This document shows, one piece after another, positions 7,918 to 14,317 of a DNA stretch of 16,164 nucleotides. This DNA comes from Candidatus Poseidonia sp. (lineage in GTDB: Archaea > Thermoplasmatota > Poseidoniia > Poseidoniales > Poseidoniaceae). The stretch covers positions 1 to 16,164 of the forward strand of contig JALRLQ010000034.1 of NCBI GenBank assembly GCA_023254365.1, in the 5' to 3' direction. Position 1 is the first letter of the stretch. Each line of letters opens with the position of its first letter. The translations under genes and the position numbers were made by a program. A model generated the notes under the pieces. It saw nothing but the letters and a program-made list of their open reading frames with translations. It did no database searches and was not told the DNA's origin.

Positions 7918-8967
7918 ATGTCAGAGGACGCAGCAACCGAAGAAACGGTCGAAAAAACGGAAGAAGCGCCCCCAACTGAAGCAGCGAGCGCTGAAACCTC
8001 GAACGATGCGGCCCGAAAGAAATACCGCTTGATTTCGGGCGAGGAAATTCTGGAAAACGGCGAGGCACGTCCCAGCACCTTGGCCTTCCTCGGCATGTAC
8101 ATTCTCGGTGCCTTGGTGTTCGGCGTTCATCTCCTGTTCCACAACGGATTGAACCCCGCTGACGACGCGTCGTTTTTGCTCAAGCTGACGGCGAAACTCA
8201 TCGAATTTACCGACAGCGAAACCGTCCCCATCGGCTTCGTGTTGGTGATGGGCTTCGTCACGTGGGCGAACCGCATGCTGAACATTTCGACCTCGGGTCG
8301 CTGGGTCACCATCTCCTTGATGCTGATCACCTTCCTTCCAGTAGTCATCACTATCGATGATTTGGTGAGCACCATCGCCGGCGTGTTTGGTGCCGAAGAC
8401 GGGGCGTATGACTACATCCCCTTCAGCTACAACTACCTGTGGGCGGGTTTGGTGTTCACCCTGGTATTCTGGGGTGCGACGTTCAAGTATCAGCGGAGTT
8501 TTTCCTATGCCGTCACCTCCAACGCCGTCATTTTCCAACATGAATTCCTGTTGTCCCGTTCCCACCGACGCATCCTCTTCGACCGCATCTCTGAGGTGAT
8601 GGTCGAGCGCACACCCATGGGAACCGTGCTTGGTTTTGCGACCGTCACCATCATGACCGATTCCGGTGTTGGTTTGATGGAGGAAACGGTTGGCGTGAGT
8701 GCTGGCACCGCTCCACAACCCAAGGGAAGCGGGGATGAATCGGCCACGGAGATGGTCCGAAAAGGACTCTTCCGGTCCTTCTTCGCCTTCCTGTCCTACC
8801 AACGAACCACGCGACGTGTGGACCACGACCCGCGCCATTGCTTCTACAAAATTCGGAAGTGGGAGAACATCAAGTTGATGCTCAACGAAATGCATCGCAA
8901 GCATTCCCAATCCAACATGCTCGAAGACATCAAGAGCGCTCTTTCCAACAACGATGCCGAGGCATGA
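7918..8967 (+). CDS. Four-helix membrane protein with bacterial-PH-like (bPH2/DUF304) domain
   Basis: 349 residues. The N-terminal 50 are acidic and low-complexity (Glu/Thr/Ala-rich). Four hydrophobic segments follow at about 55-75, 103-121, 129-148 and 173-190. Residues 191-250 read like a bacterial PH domain of the YdbS type: FSYAVTSNAVIFQHEFLLSR then RILFDRISEVMVERTPMGTVLGFATVTI, where the 'site-of-bend' phrase GTVLGFATVTI is characteristic. A polar C-terminal tail carries many basic residues and ends in a short acidic stretch. bPH2 proteins sit at membranes, often with unknown partners; no reaction is implied. The start is ATG 7918 with GAGG 7 nt upstream; the TATA-like box at 7879 suggests it begins its own transcript. 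It is followed after 55 nt by the TPR-like gene. Confidence 0.8.
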   Translation: MSEDAATEETVEKTEEAPPTEAASAETSNDAARKKYRLISGEEILENGEARPSTLAFLGMYILGALVFGVHLLFHNGLNPADDASFLLKLTAKLIEFTDSETVPIGFVLVMGFVTWANRMLNISTSGRWVTISLMLITFLPVVITIDDLVSTIAGVFGAEDGAYDYIPFSYNYLWAGLVFTLVFWGATFKYQRSFSYAVTSNAVIFQHEFLLSRSHRRILFDRISEVMVERTPMGTVLGFATVTIMTDSGVGLMEETVGVSAGTAPQPKGSGDESATEMVRKGLFRSFFAFLSYQRTTRRVDHDPRHCFYKIRKWENIKLMLNEMHRKHSQSNMLEDIKSALSNNDAEA

Positions 8968-9022
8968 TTCGTTTCTTCCCGAGCGAGGCTTGAAAAGCCG
9001 ATGATGCTACGCCGAGGCGGAG

Positions 9023-9550
9023 ATGACCACCATGGTTGAAGAATTGCTGGCGAAACCCATTGACTTGTTCCGAAACGGCGACCTTGACGGCGCCATTGCC
9101 GACCTTGAAGAGAAAATGTCGTCGCATGCTGATGTGCCCGAGGTGCATCATATGTATGCCGAATTTGCCAACATGAAGAACATGGAGGCACAAGACGATG
9201 TCATTCCCGGTCGGAAGATCATGAACGCCTACAAGCGCGCCATGGAACTTGATGAAGAGAACATGGAATACATCGCTGACTTTGCGTCCTTTGCACTGGA
9301 ATGCCGCCGCATTCCAGTCGCTGTCAAAGAATTCCAACGCTATGCACGCCGTCTTGAGTTGGAAGATATCCCGGTCGACGAGGTCTTGTTCACCGCCAGT
9401 CGAAACTTGGTCGATGCCATCGAAGTCATGGATCCAAGCCGAGAAGCGCCCATGGTTCAGCCCTGGCTCAAGCAAGCCCTCGTCTGGGCGGTTGGTGCCC
9501 TTGGCTATTCGCCCGAAGACGCCATCGCCACCCTCGGGTCCGATGATTGA
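9023..9550 (+). CDS. Small TPR-like repeat protein
   Basis: 175 residues, soluble and acidic, mostly helical by pattern. Two helix-turn-helix units with TPR spacing are visible: around 12-46 (LFRNGDLDGAIADLEEK ... HHMYAEFANM) and 64-110 (AYKRAMELDEENMEYIADFASFAL ... EFQRYARRLEL). The C-terminal part (LKQALVWAVGALGYSPEDAI) may be a third, degenerate unit. TPR-type folds mediate protein-protein contacts; the partner is unknown. The start is uncertain: ATG 9023 has GAGG 5 nt upstream, while ATG 9032 has GGAG 9 nt upstream; both are plausible and differ by three residues. It ends 12 nt before truA, so the two are probably co-transcribed. Confidence 0.75.
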   Translation: MTTMVEELLAKPIDLFRNGDLDGAIADLEEKMSSHADVPEVHHMYAEFANMKNMEAQDDVIPGRKIMNAYKRAMELDEENMEYIADFASFALECRRIPVAVKEFQRYARRLELEDIPVDEVLFTASRNLVDAIEVMDPSREAPMVQPWLKQALVWAVGALGYSPEDAIATLGSDD

Positions 9551-9562
9551 GGAGAGGATGCC

Positions 9563-10483
9563 GTGGCCGAGGCCAAGGTACGCTTGTTCTTCCGGGTCGG
9601 CTACCTTGGCGATGCTTTTCATGGAAGCCAAATCCAGCCGGATGTAAAAACCGTTCAAGGCGAGCTCATCCGTGTGTTTCGTGCGCTCAAATGGCTCCAA
9701 GGCCCCGAGGAGGAACAGTTGCTCGTCCTCTCCAGTCGGACGGATGCCGGCGTTCACGTTCGTATCAACGGAGGGATTGTTGACCTCGATGCCGACTTGT
9801 GGAACGCCATCACGCCGAGAAAGATGATTCGGGCCGTCGATGACCGACTTGACCCGTCCTTGGTGTTTCTCACGGTGGAAGAAGTGGCTCTTGACCACAA
9901 CCCCCGCATGGCGCTTCACCGTGTCTATCGTTACCGCCTCGAAGGCATGGAGTTCTGGGTCGAACCCGATCATCGGGCGTTTGCTGATTGGTTGGCCATG
10001 TTTGTGGGCACGTACGATGCACGGAATTTTGCTCGCCTTGAGGAGGGGAAAAATCCCATGCGAACCATTCTGGATGTTCAACCTTGGATGGACGGCGACC
10101 GGCTGATTGGGTTTGAAATCAAGGGCGAGGCGTTCTTGTGGAATCAAGTTCGGAGAGTGGCGAACGCTTTGTTCAGAATCGCCGTTGGTGAACTGACCCC
10201 CAATGACATTCGCCAAGCCATCGACAACCCGATGACACCCGTGGACTTTGGCGTGGCACCACCGGAATGGTTGATTCTCTGGGGCGTCGCCTGGGAGGAC
10301 CATCCAATTCCAATCTCCGACCACGCGCACTCGTTTACCCCACCACCAACCGGAAGAACTGCCGAGCGAACCAGGAAAGGGCGATGGCAGCAAGCCGCTC
10401 AGCACGAACTCAAGACGATGTTGTACAACGAATGGGCCACCATCGGCACCCTTCCTGTGGTCGAGCACTCACGAGGCCAATGA
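9563..10483 (+). CDS. truA: tRNA pseudouridine synthase TruA
   Basis: TruA isomerises uridines in the anticodon stem-loop (positions 38-40 in bacteria) to pseudouridine. Seen: N-terminal VRLFFRVGYLGDAFHGSQIQ, the catalytic motif SSRTDAGVHV with Asp61, the LDHNPRMALHRVYRYRL segment carrying the conserved Tyr, and GEAFLWNQVRRV near 185 (family consensus SFLxxQVR). At 306 residues it is longer than most TruA because of a tail of about 45 polar residues after WLILWGVAWED. A GTG start at 9563 is chosen: GGAGAGG lies 5 nt upstream, the protein matches the family from the first residues, and no in-frame ATG is near. Its last 15 nt overlap the end of the oppositely oriented ribK. It is probably transcribed with the TPR-like gene. 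Confidence 0.92.
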   Translation: MAEAKVRLFFRVGYLGDAFHGSQIQPDVKTVQGELIRVFRALKWLQGPEEEQLLVLSSRTDAGVHVRINGGIVDLDADLWNAITPRKMIRAVDDRLDPSLVFLTVEEVALDHNPRMALHRVYRYRLEGMEFWVEPDHRAFADWLAMFVGTYDARNFARLEEGKNPMRTILDVQPWMDGDRLIGFEIKGEAFLWNQVRRVANALFRIAVGELTPNDIRQAIDNPMTPVDFGVAPPEWLILWGVAWEDHPIPISDHAHSFTPPPTGRTAERTRKGRWQQAAQHELKTMLYNEWATIGTLPVVEHSRGQ

Positions 10484-10939
10484 AACGGTGATCCGATCGC
10501 CATCGTTGATATCGAAGGCCTCTCGGAGAAACGAAGTTGAGATGATTTCAATCACGTCAACGTGTCTGGTGAGGTCGGGGATCAACAAGGCGCATTCAAC
10601 CTCCTTGCCACCGTGCTCGATGGTTCCCCTAAAAGCGGAGGCTCCCCCGAACGAAACCCCGTCTCGAAGGAAGCCGCGGATGCGAATCAGGTCGTATGCA
10701 TCGACATCGAGGTCCTTGGCGGCTTCACGCTCTTGAGTTGGCGCATCCAAGGTATCGATACCGGCTTTTTGGCGGAGGGCAATGTAATGGCTCAGCATGG
10801 ATTCATCGACGTGAATGTTGAGGGTCCCCGGCCATGCCTTGGCACCAAGAATCTCACGGAATTGGTCTTGGTAGTGCGGTTGGGCCATGAAAATATGCGC
10901 TCGGCCAAGGCCACTGCTTACCACACCGCTCAACTCCAT
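10469..10939 (-). CDS. ribK: CTP-dependent riboflavin kinase (DUF120)
   Basis: Archaeal RibK phosphorylates riboflavin to FMN using CTP. Seen: the glycine-rich start GVVSSGLGRAHIF at 5-17, AWPGTLNIHVD at 35-45 (the PGTLN motif of the family, Pro37-Asn41), GFLRDGVSFGGASAFRGTI near the middle, and the C-terminal NDGDRITVSL. Length is 156 residues, slightly above the about 130 I recall for MJ0056. The start ATG 10939 fits the family start and is 29 nt from the CTCATAAAG box, implying a leaderless transcript. It is convergent with truA and overlaps its last 15 nt, and divergent from the charged protein starting at 11023. This enzyme type is archaeal, which supports the origin of the window. Confidence 0.92.
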   Translation of the reverse strand: MELSGVVSSGLGRAHIFMAQPHYQDQFREILGAKAWPGTLNIHVDESMLSHYIALRQKAGIDTLDAPTQEREAAKDLDVDAYDLIRIRGFLRDGVSFGGASAFRGTIEHGGKEVECALLIPDLTRHVDVIEIISTSFLREAFDINDGDRITVSLAS

Positions 10940-10959
10940 GGTGCCTGCCCTGTGTTCTG

Positions 10960-10968
10960 CTTTATGAG
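10960..10968 (-). promoter_or_regulatory. TATA-like box for ribK
   Basis: CTCATAAAG on the minus strand begins 29 nt upstream of ATG 10939, the same spacing as at the genes starting at 11023 and 15835. There is no good ribosome-binding site before ATG 10939, which fits leaderless translation. Confidence 0.5.
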
Positions 10969-10993
10969 GGTGCGTTCATGGTCGTTTCAACGG

Positions 10994-11002
10994 TTCATAT
11001 AC
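10994..11002 (+). promoter_or_regulatory. TATA-like box for the charged hypothetical protein
   Basis: TTCATATAC begins exactly 29 nt upstream of ATG 11023 and is identical over 9 nt to the box at 15806, which also begins 29 nt before its start codon. In archaea a TATA centre about 25 nt before the start of transcription would put that start at or next to the ATG. Confidence 0.6.
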
Positions 11003-11022
11003 ACTCAAGGGATTGGAGGTTC

Positions 11023-11472
11023 ATGGCGAACAAGCGAGACGAACACACCGCTGATGAAGGGGAAAACGAGGAGAACGACACCGTTGAACAGGAAGCCACC
11101 GACCACACCGAAATGGTGGCGTACGTGGAAGCCTTGCACCGTTTCTCACATCTGGTCGGTGAATTGGACTGGCCCGAACACATGGACCTCGCCAACGACA
11201 CCGAATTGTGTGTACGCATGTTTCGGGATTTTCGCCGAGAGCACGCCAAACAACAAAGCGAGGGCTCGAAATACATTCGGCACCACCGTTTTTCTGCTGG
11301 AAAATTCGACGAAGAATCGTTTCGGAAATTTATCCGCCACCGCTTCCGACACATGGACGATGAGGACGATGAAGATGTTCACATCGACCCTAAAGAGCAT
11401 CAACCCGACGAGGAGCACACCAACGAGGATGCAAAAAAGCGCCAAAAGCGATTTCAAGACGAGTGGGAATAA
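11023..11472 (+). CDS. Highly charged protein of unknown function
   Basis: 149 residues, not recognised. It opens with an acidic stretch (DEHTADEGENEENDTVEQE), has a central helical region with an LHRFSHLVGELDWPEHMDLANDTELCVRMFRDFRREH-type mix of aromatic and charged residues, and ends in alternating acidic and basic runs (HMDDEDDEDVHIDPKEHQPD, KKRQKRFQDEWE). It has no signal peptide, membrane helix or recognisable enzyme motif. ATG 11023 is preferred over 10978 because the TATA-like box lies between the two and GGAGGT ends 2 nt before 11023. It stands alone on the plus strand, divergent from ribK, and its stop is only 3 nt from the stop of the convergent YbjQ-like gene. The coding call rests on the clear promoter and sensible composition. 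Confidence 0.7.
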   Translation: MANKRDEHTADEGENEENDTVEQEATDHTEMVAYVEALHRFSHLVGELDWPEHMDLANDTELCVRMFRDFRREHAKQQSEGSKYIRHHRFSAGKFDEESFRKFIRHRFRHMDDEDDEDVHIDPKEHQPDEEHTNEDAKKRQKRFQDEWE

Positions 11473-11475
11473 ATT

Positions 11476-11967
11476 TCATCGCAGGCCCGTGGCAAACGCG
11501 AGGAACTCAACCGCTGCCCGTTTGCTGTCTTGATTTTGGGCAAACGAGATGACGGAGGTTTCCAGTCGAATGTTTTGCATTGAGGTGCAACCCAGCTGAT
11601 CGGCCTGTTGCTTGAGACGGAGCATCACCTCTCGGCGTCCATAGTCAAGGACGACATCAAAGGAATGGAGGCGTCCTCCAAAGAGGCTCTTGAACCACAT
11701 GAAGAACATTTGACCAATGGAAGGTCCGACACAAATGCTGACATGCAACAATGTGCTTGAACTCGAGGCCATCAGGTCCATCGATGAAGCGGTGGAAAGG
11801 TGGTTCGGGTTGGTGAACATCAACCCGTTCTGCTTTTCGTTGGCTTCAAGAGCCCTCATCAAGCGACCTTGATACCAGCGACCCAACGCCCACGACGTCG
11901 TTGGAAACAACAACGTCAGCACGATAGGGATGGCGAACCATCCCACGTAGAGCATGGCTTCGCTCAT
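11476..11967 (-). CDS. Membrane-anchored YbjQ-like (UPF0145/DUF74) paralogue
   Basis: 163 residues. A hydrophobic N-terminal helix at about 6-28 (YVGWFAIPIVLTLLFPTTSWAL) is followed by a basic stretch, then a region ending in a YbjQ-like half: YGRREVMLRLKQQADQLGCTSMQNIRLETSVI and AVEFLAFATGLR. These align by eye with the conserved ...R..A...l...A..lGAn.i.n.r... and final GTAV of the preceding gene product. The YbjQ family forms small homomultimeric rings of unknown function. GAGGTG sits 5 nt before ATG 11967 and overlaps the stop of the upstream ybjQ gene, so translation is coupled. The N-terminal half has lost most family residues, so it is a divergent, membrane-tethered member; the assignment is inferred. 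Confidence 0.75.
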   Translation of the reverse strand: MSEAMLYVGWFAIPIVLTLLFPTTSWALGRWYQGRLMRALEANEKQNGLMFTNPNHLSTASSMDLMASSSSTLLHVSICVGPSIGQMFFMWFKSLFGGRLHSFDVVLDYGRREVMLRLKQQADQLGCTSMQNIRLETSVISFAQNQDSKRAAVEFLAFATGLR

Positions 11968-11976
11968 GCTATCACC

Positions 11977-12312
11977 TCACTGGACGATGACCGCCGTTCC
12001 GTAACAGAACAACTCCGATGCGCCGGCCGCCACGTTTGAGGTGGCAAAACGCACGTTCACGATGCCGTTGGCACCCATGCTGTGCGCTTGCATCATCATG
12101 CGCTGAAGCGCTTCGTTTCGAGACTCGTTCAGCAACTCGGTGTAGGCTTTGAGTTCACCACCGACGATGTTTTTCAATCCGGCAAAAATGTCTTTGCCAA
12201 GGTGCTTTGCACGAACGGTCGAGCCGGTCACAAGACCCAAGGATTGGACAATGGCCTTGCCGGGAATCGTCTCAACATTGGACATGAACAGTTGGATGGC
12301 GGTCGGTTCCAT
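11977..12312 (-). CDS. YbjQ / UPF0145 (DUF74) family protein
   Basis: 111 residues, close to the about 107 of E. coli YbjQ. Seen: VETIPGKAIVQSLGLVTGSTV, then DIFAGLKNIVGGELKAYTEL, then ARNEAL-type helix and AHSMGANGIVNVRF, ending FCYGTAVIV; all are hallmark family positions. Members form pentameric beta-rich assemblies; the function is not established. The frame stays open upstream to 12588, but that would run into pheS. ATG 12312 is chosen because the length fits the family and a TTCATAGAG box begins 30 nt upstream; ATG 12348 (123 residues) and 12285 are alternatives. It is directly followed by the membrane-anchored paralogue. Confidence 0.88.
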   Translation of the reverse strand: MEPTAIQLFMSNVETIPGKAIVQSLGLVTGSTVRAKHLGKDIFAGLKNIVGGELKAYTELLNESRNEALQRMMMQAHSMGANGIVNVRFATSNVAAGASELFCYGTAVIVQ

Positions 12313-12333
12313 GGTGCTGATGTTCCGTCGCTC

Positions 12334-12342
12334 CTCTATGAA
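12334..12342 (-). promoter_or_regulatory. TATA-like box for the ybjQ-like gene
   Basis: TTCATAGAG on the minus strand begins 30 nt before ATG 12312. The spacing matches the other boxes in the window and is the main reason for choosing that start over ATG 12348. It lies 48 nt beyond the pheS stop, so these genes could be transcribed separately from pheS. Confidence 0.4.
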
Positions 12343-12389
12343 TCTCATGGTGGTCAAGGATGACCCCTCGGGCCAACCTTCCTCTCGTC

Positions 12390-13877
12390 TCAAAGGATGG
12401 GTTGATTCCTCAACCATTCGAGGTCCGAGATGTACAGTTGGCGAATGTCGTCCAAGCCAAGCACGAGCATGGCCAAACGTTCCAGGCCCATCCCCCAAGC
12501 GAGCACAGGAGAAGTGATGCCCAACGGTTCGGTGACTTCGGGACGGAAAATTCCAGCTCCGCCAAGTTCCAACCACTTCCCTCGCCACTTCACCTCGACC
12601 TCCAAACTCGGTTCGGTGTAGGGGAAATAAGCCGGTCGAACACGCACTTCAGGGTAGCCCATCTTGGCGTAGAAGGTTTTCAGGGTGGTGACCAGCATCT
12701 GCAGGTTCGCACCTTCTTCCACGATGATGCCCTCGATTTGGTGAAACTCGGGCAGATGGGTGCGATCGATGGCTTCCTTGCGAAACACACGGTCAACCGA
12801 AAAGACCCGACAGGCTTCGTTGGGATGACGAGCGAGGTACTGCACGGTGTTGACCGTGGTGTGCGTGCGAAGCAGCGGACGCTGGGACACATCGGTTGAG
12901 TAGGCTCCGCCCCATCCGGTTGAGCCGGTCGCTCCCCCGTGTTCGTGAATGGCTTTCCACGCCTCCATGACCTCCTTGTCAAGAGGAATGGATGCCGGTT
13001 GGTCGAGGTAAAACGTGTCCTGCATCTCCCGAGCGGGATGGTCTTGGGGAATGAACAAGGCGTCCATGTTCCACCCTGCGGATTGAACATAATCGTCCAC
13101 GAGTTCGGAAAAGCCCATTTCAAGGAAAATCGCACGAATGCGCTCGATGAGGGCTTGCATCGGATGGCTTCGACCCGTTCTCGGCGTGGTCGATTCGAGC
13201 GAGACATCAAAGGCGCGGAATTCAGCGGTCTTCCAGTCGTCACCTTGGAGCAATTCGGGAGTGAGGTCCGTGATGACAAGTTGTTCGGCCAATGCCTCTT
13301 CAGGAATCGCCTTTCCTGTATCCGTGATAGACCAGGAACGGTCGGTCTTTTCCACGGTTTGAATCAGTTGTTTTCGAGAAGCGAAGTGGGCCAAAAGACC
13401 CGCATCGAGCGTACTTGGGTCGGAAGGAAGCGATTGGAGGAAGGCCTCTCGCTGGGCGATGGTGTCACTCACGCTCTTCGGGTCGGCGGCACGCAGCACA
13501 CCGCCTTCCAAAGAGACACCGAGTTGCTTGAGCAAGCCAACACCGGGACCGGCCTCGTGGCGCTCAAATTCCTCCTGCAAACCCTGCATGGTGGCCGTTT
13601 CTTGGCCGGAAATCCACGTCCAGAGACGTTGTTCCAACAAGCCATTCTTGACGGCTCGCTCGCCTTCTTCATCCAACCGAATTTCGCTTGAGTGATGTTC
13701 AACCACATCGACAAAGCCGTGGTTTTGGAGTCCGTGTCCGGCACCGACAGCCACCGCTTGGTCCCGCCACTGGCAGGCTTCGAGAAGTTGCTCCAGATTC
13801 CAGGATGCCCGAGCTGGCTCTCGTTGCATCGTGAGCAACATGCGTCGCTCAGGATTCAACAAATTGGGAGCATCCAT
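12390..13877 (-). CDS. pheS: Phenylalanyl-tRNA synthetase alpha subunit
   Basis: Class II synthetase subunit that, with PheT, charges tRNA-Phe in the cytoplasm. Seen in 495 residues: an N-terminal half of winged-helix type (about 1-220) as in archaeal/eukaryotic PheS; motif 1 region HPMQALIERIRAIFLEMGF at 238-256; LLRTHTT at 335-341; motif 2 FRKEAIDRTHLPEFHQIEG at 365-383; and motif 3 GGAGIFRPEV plus AWGMGLERLAML at 439-448 and 460-471. The start ATG 13877 has a TTTCAAAG box beginning 30 nt upstream and no strong ribosome site. pheT is not adjacent: the next gene downstream is ybjQ-like, so the beta subunit must be encoded elsewhere. The upstream zinc-ribbon gene ends 62 nt before the start. 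Confidence 0.95.
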   Translation of the reverse strand: MDAPNLLNPERRMLLTMQREPARASWNLEQLLEACQWRDQAVAVGAGHGLQNHGFVDVVEHHSSEIRLDEEGERAVKNGLLEQRLWTWISGQETATMQGLQEEFERHEAGPGVGLLKQLGVSLEGGVLRAADPKSVSDTIAQREAFLQSLPSDPSTLDAGLLAHFASRKQLIQTVEKTDRSWSITDTGKAIPEEALAEQLVITDLTPELLQGDDWKTAEFRAFDVSLESTTPRTGRSHPMQALIERIRAIFLEMGFSELVDDYVQSAGWNMDALFIPQDHPAREMQDTFYLDQPASIPLDKEVMEAWKAIHEHGGATGSTGWGGAYSTDVSQRPLLRTHTTVNTVQYLARHPNEACRVFSVDRVFRKEAIDRTHLPEFHQIEGIIVEEGANLQMLVTTLKTFYAKMGYPEVRVRPAYFPYTEPSLEVEVKWRGKWLELGGAGIFRPEVTEPLGITSPVLAWGMGLERLAMLVLGLDDIRQLYISDLEWLRNQPIL

Positions 13878-13899
13878 GCCGTTCCCACGGCCGTGCCTG

Positions 13900-13907
13900 C
13901 TTTGAAA
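13900..13907 (-). promoter_or_regulatory. TATA-like box for pheS
   Basis: TTTCAAAG on the minus strand begins 30 nt before ATG 13877, in the 62-nt gap between the zinc-ribbon gene and pheS. It is further from the TTCATATA form than the other boxes, but its position is right. Confidence 0.35.
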
Positions 13908-13939
13908 TCACCGTTCCTCGAGCGAGTGGAAGGAAGGAT

Positions 13940-14317
13940 TCACTCCTCTTCTTCCCACAATTGGACCTCGCAATTTGGGCAAACAAAAACCGAGGGTTTC
14001 GGGCCATCTTGAACGGTAACATGGCTGCATGGGCCGCACAAAATCGAGCAGGTGATCGGCTCGTCGAGGGTCACATCCACCCGGAACATGAATCGTCCGG
14101 CATCGGGCAAGTGTTCTCCATCCGGCACCCAATTGGCGATCGCTTCTGGCGAAAGCCCCGTCTGCCGCCCAAGGCTCATTCCCACCACGAAGAACACCAC
14201 GCCAAACAAGCCGACGGTCATGGCCATGGGGCCGAGGTTGGCAACGCTCATTGAGGCGCCGAACACGATGCACACAAATCCGGTGATGAGGAAATTCTCA
14301 CGGCTCAATCGGCTCAT
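13940..14317 (-). CDS. Small two-helix membrane protein with C-terminal zinc ribbon
   Basis: 125 residues, family not recognised. Two hydrophobic helices at about 9-29 and 33-50 form a hairpin, followed by a soluble domain. Four cysteines in two pairs, C94-x2-C97 and C113-x2-C116 (with an extra Cys90), form a probable zinc ribbon (CGPCSHV ... FVCPNCEVQL); the tail is acidic (WEEEE). The start ATG 14317 overlaps the aminotransferase stop in ATGA (14314-14317), so the two are translationally coupled. The ribbon probably faces the cytoplasm, since the short N-terminus is basic. The role is unknown. Confidence 0.8.
   Translation of the reverse strand: MSRLSRENFLITGFVCIVFGASMSVANLGPMAMTVGLFGVVFFVVGMSLGRQTGLSPEAIANWVPDGEHLPDAGRFMFRVDVTLDEPITCSILCGPCSHVTVQDGPKPSVFVCPNCEVQLWEEEE

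Noticed and set aside
7921..8910. A 329-codon minus-strand frame opposite the PH-domain gene
   Set aside because: It is a mirror of the real gene with His/Gly-rich nonsense composition; the plus-strand frame has membrane helices and a PH motif.
8930..10468. A 512-codon open frame on the minus strand opposite the TPR-like gene and truA
   Set aside because: It covers two recognised genes and has no family motif, promoter or ribosome site. Long antisense frames are common at this base composition.
10562..11533. A 323-codon plus-strand frame spanning ribK and the charged protein
   Set aside because: It runs antisense through ribK and out of frame through the next gene; its predicted protein shows no motif and changes composition midway.
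12313..12588. Upstream extension of the ybjQ-like frame giving 203 residues
   Set aside because: It would overlap the pheS coding end by about 200 nt, the extra residues look random, and the family length fits the start at 12312.
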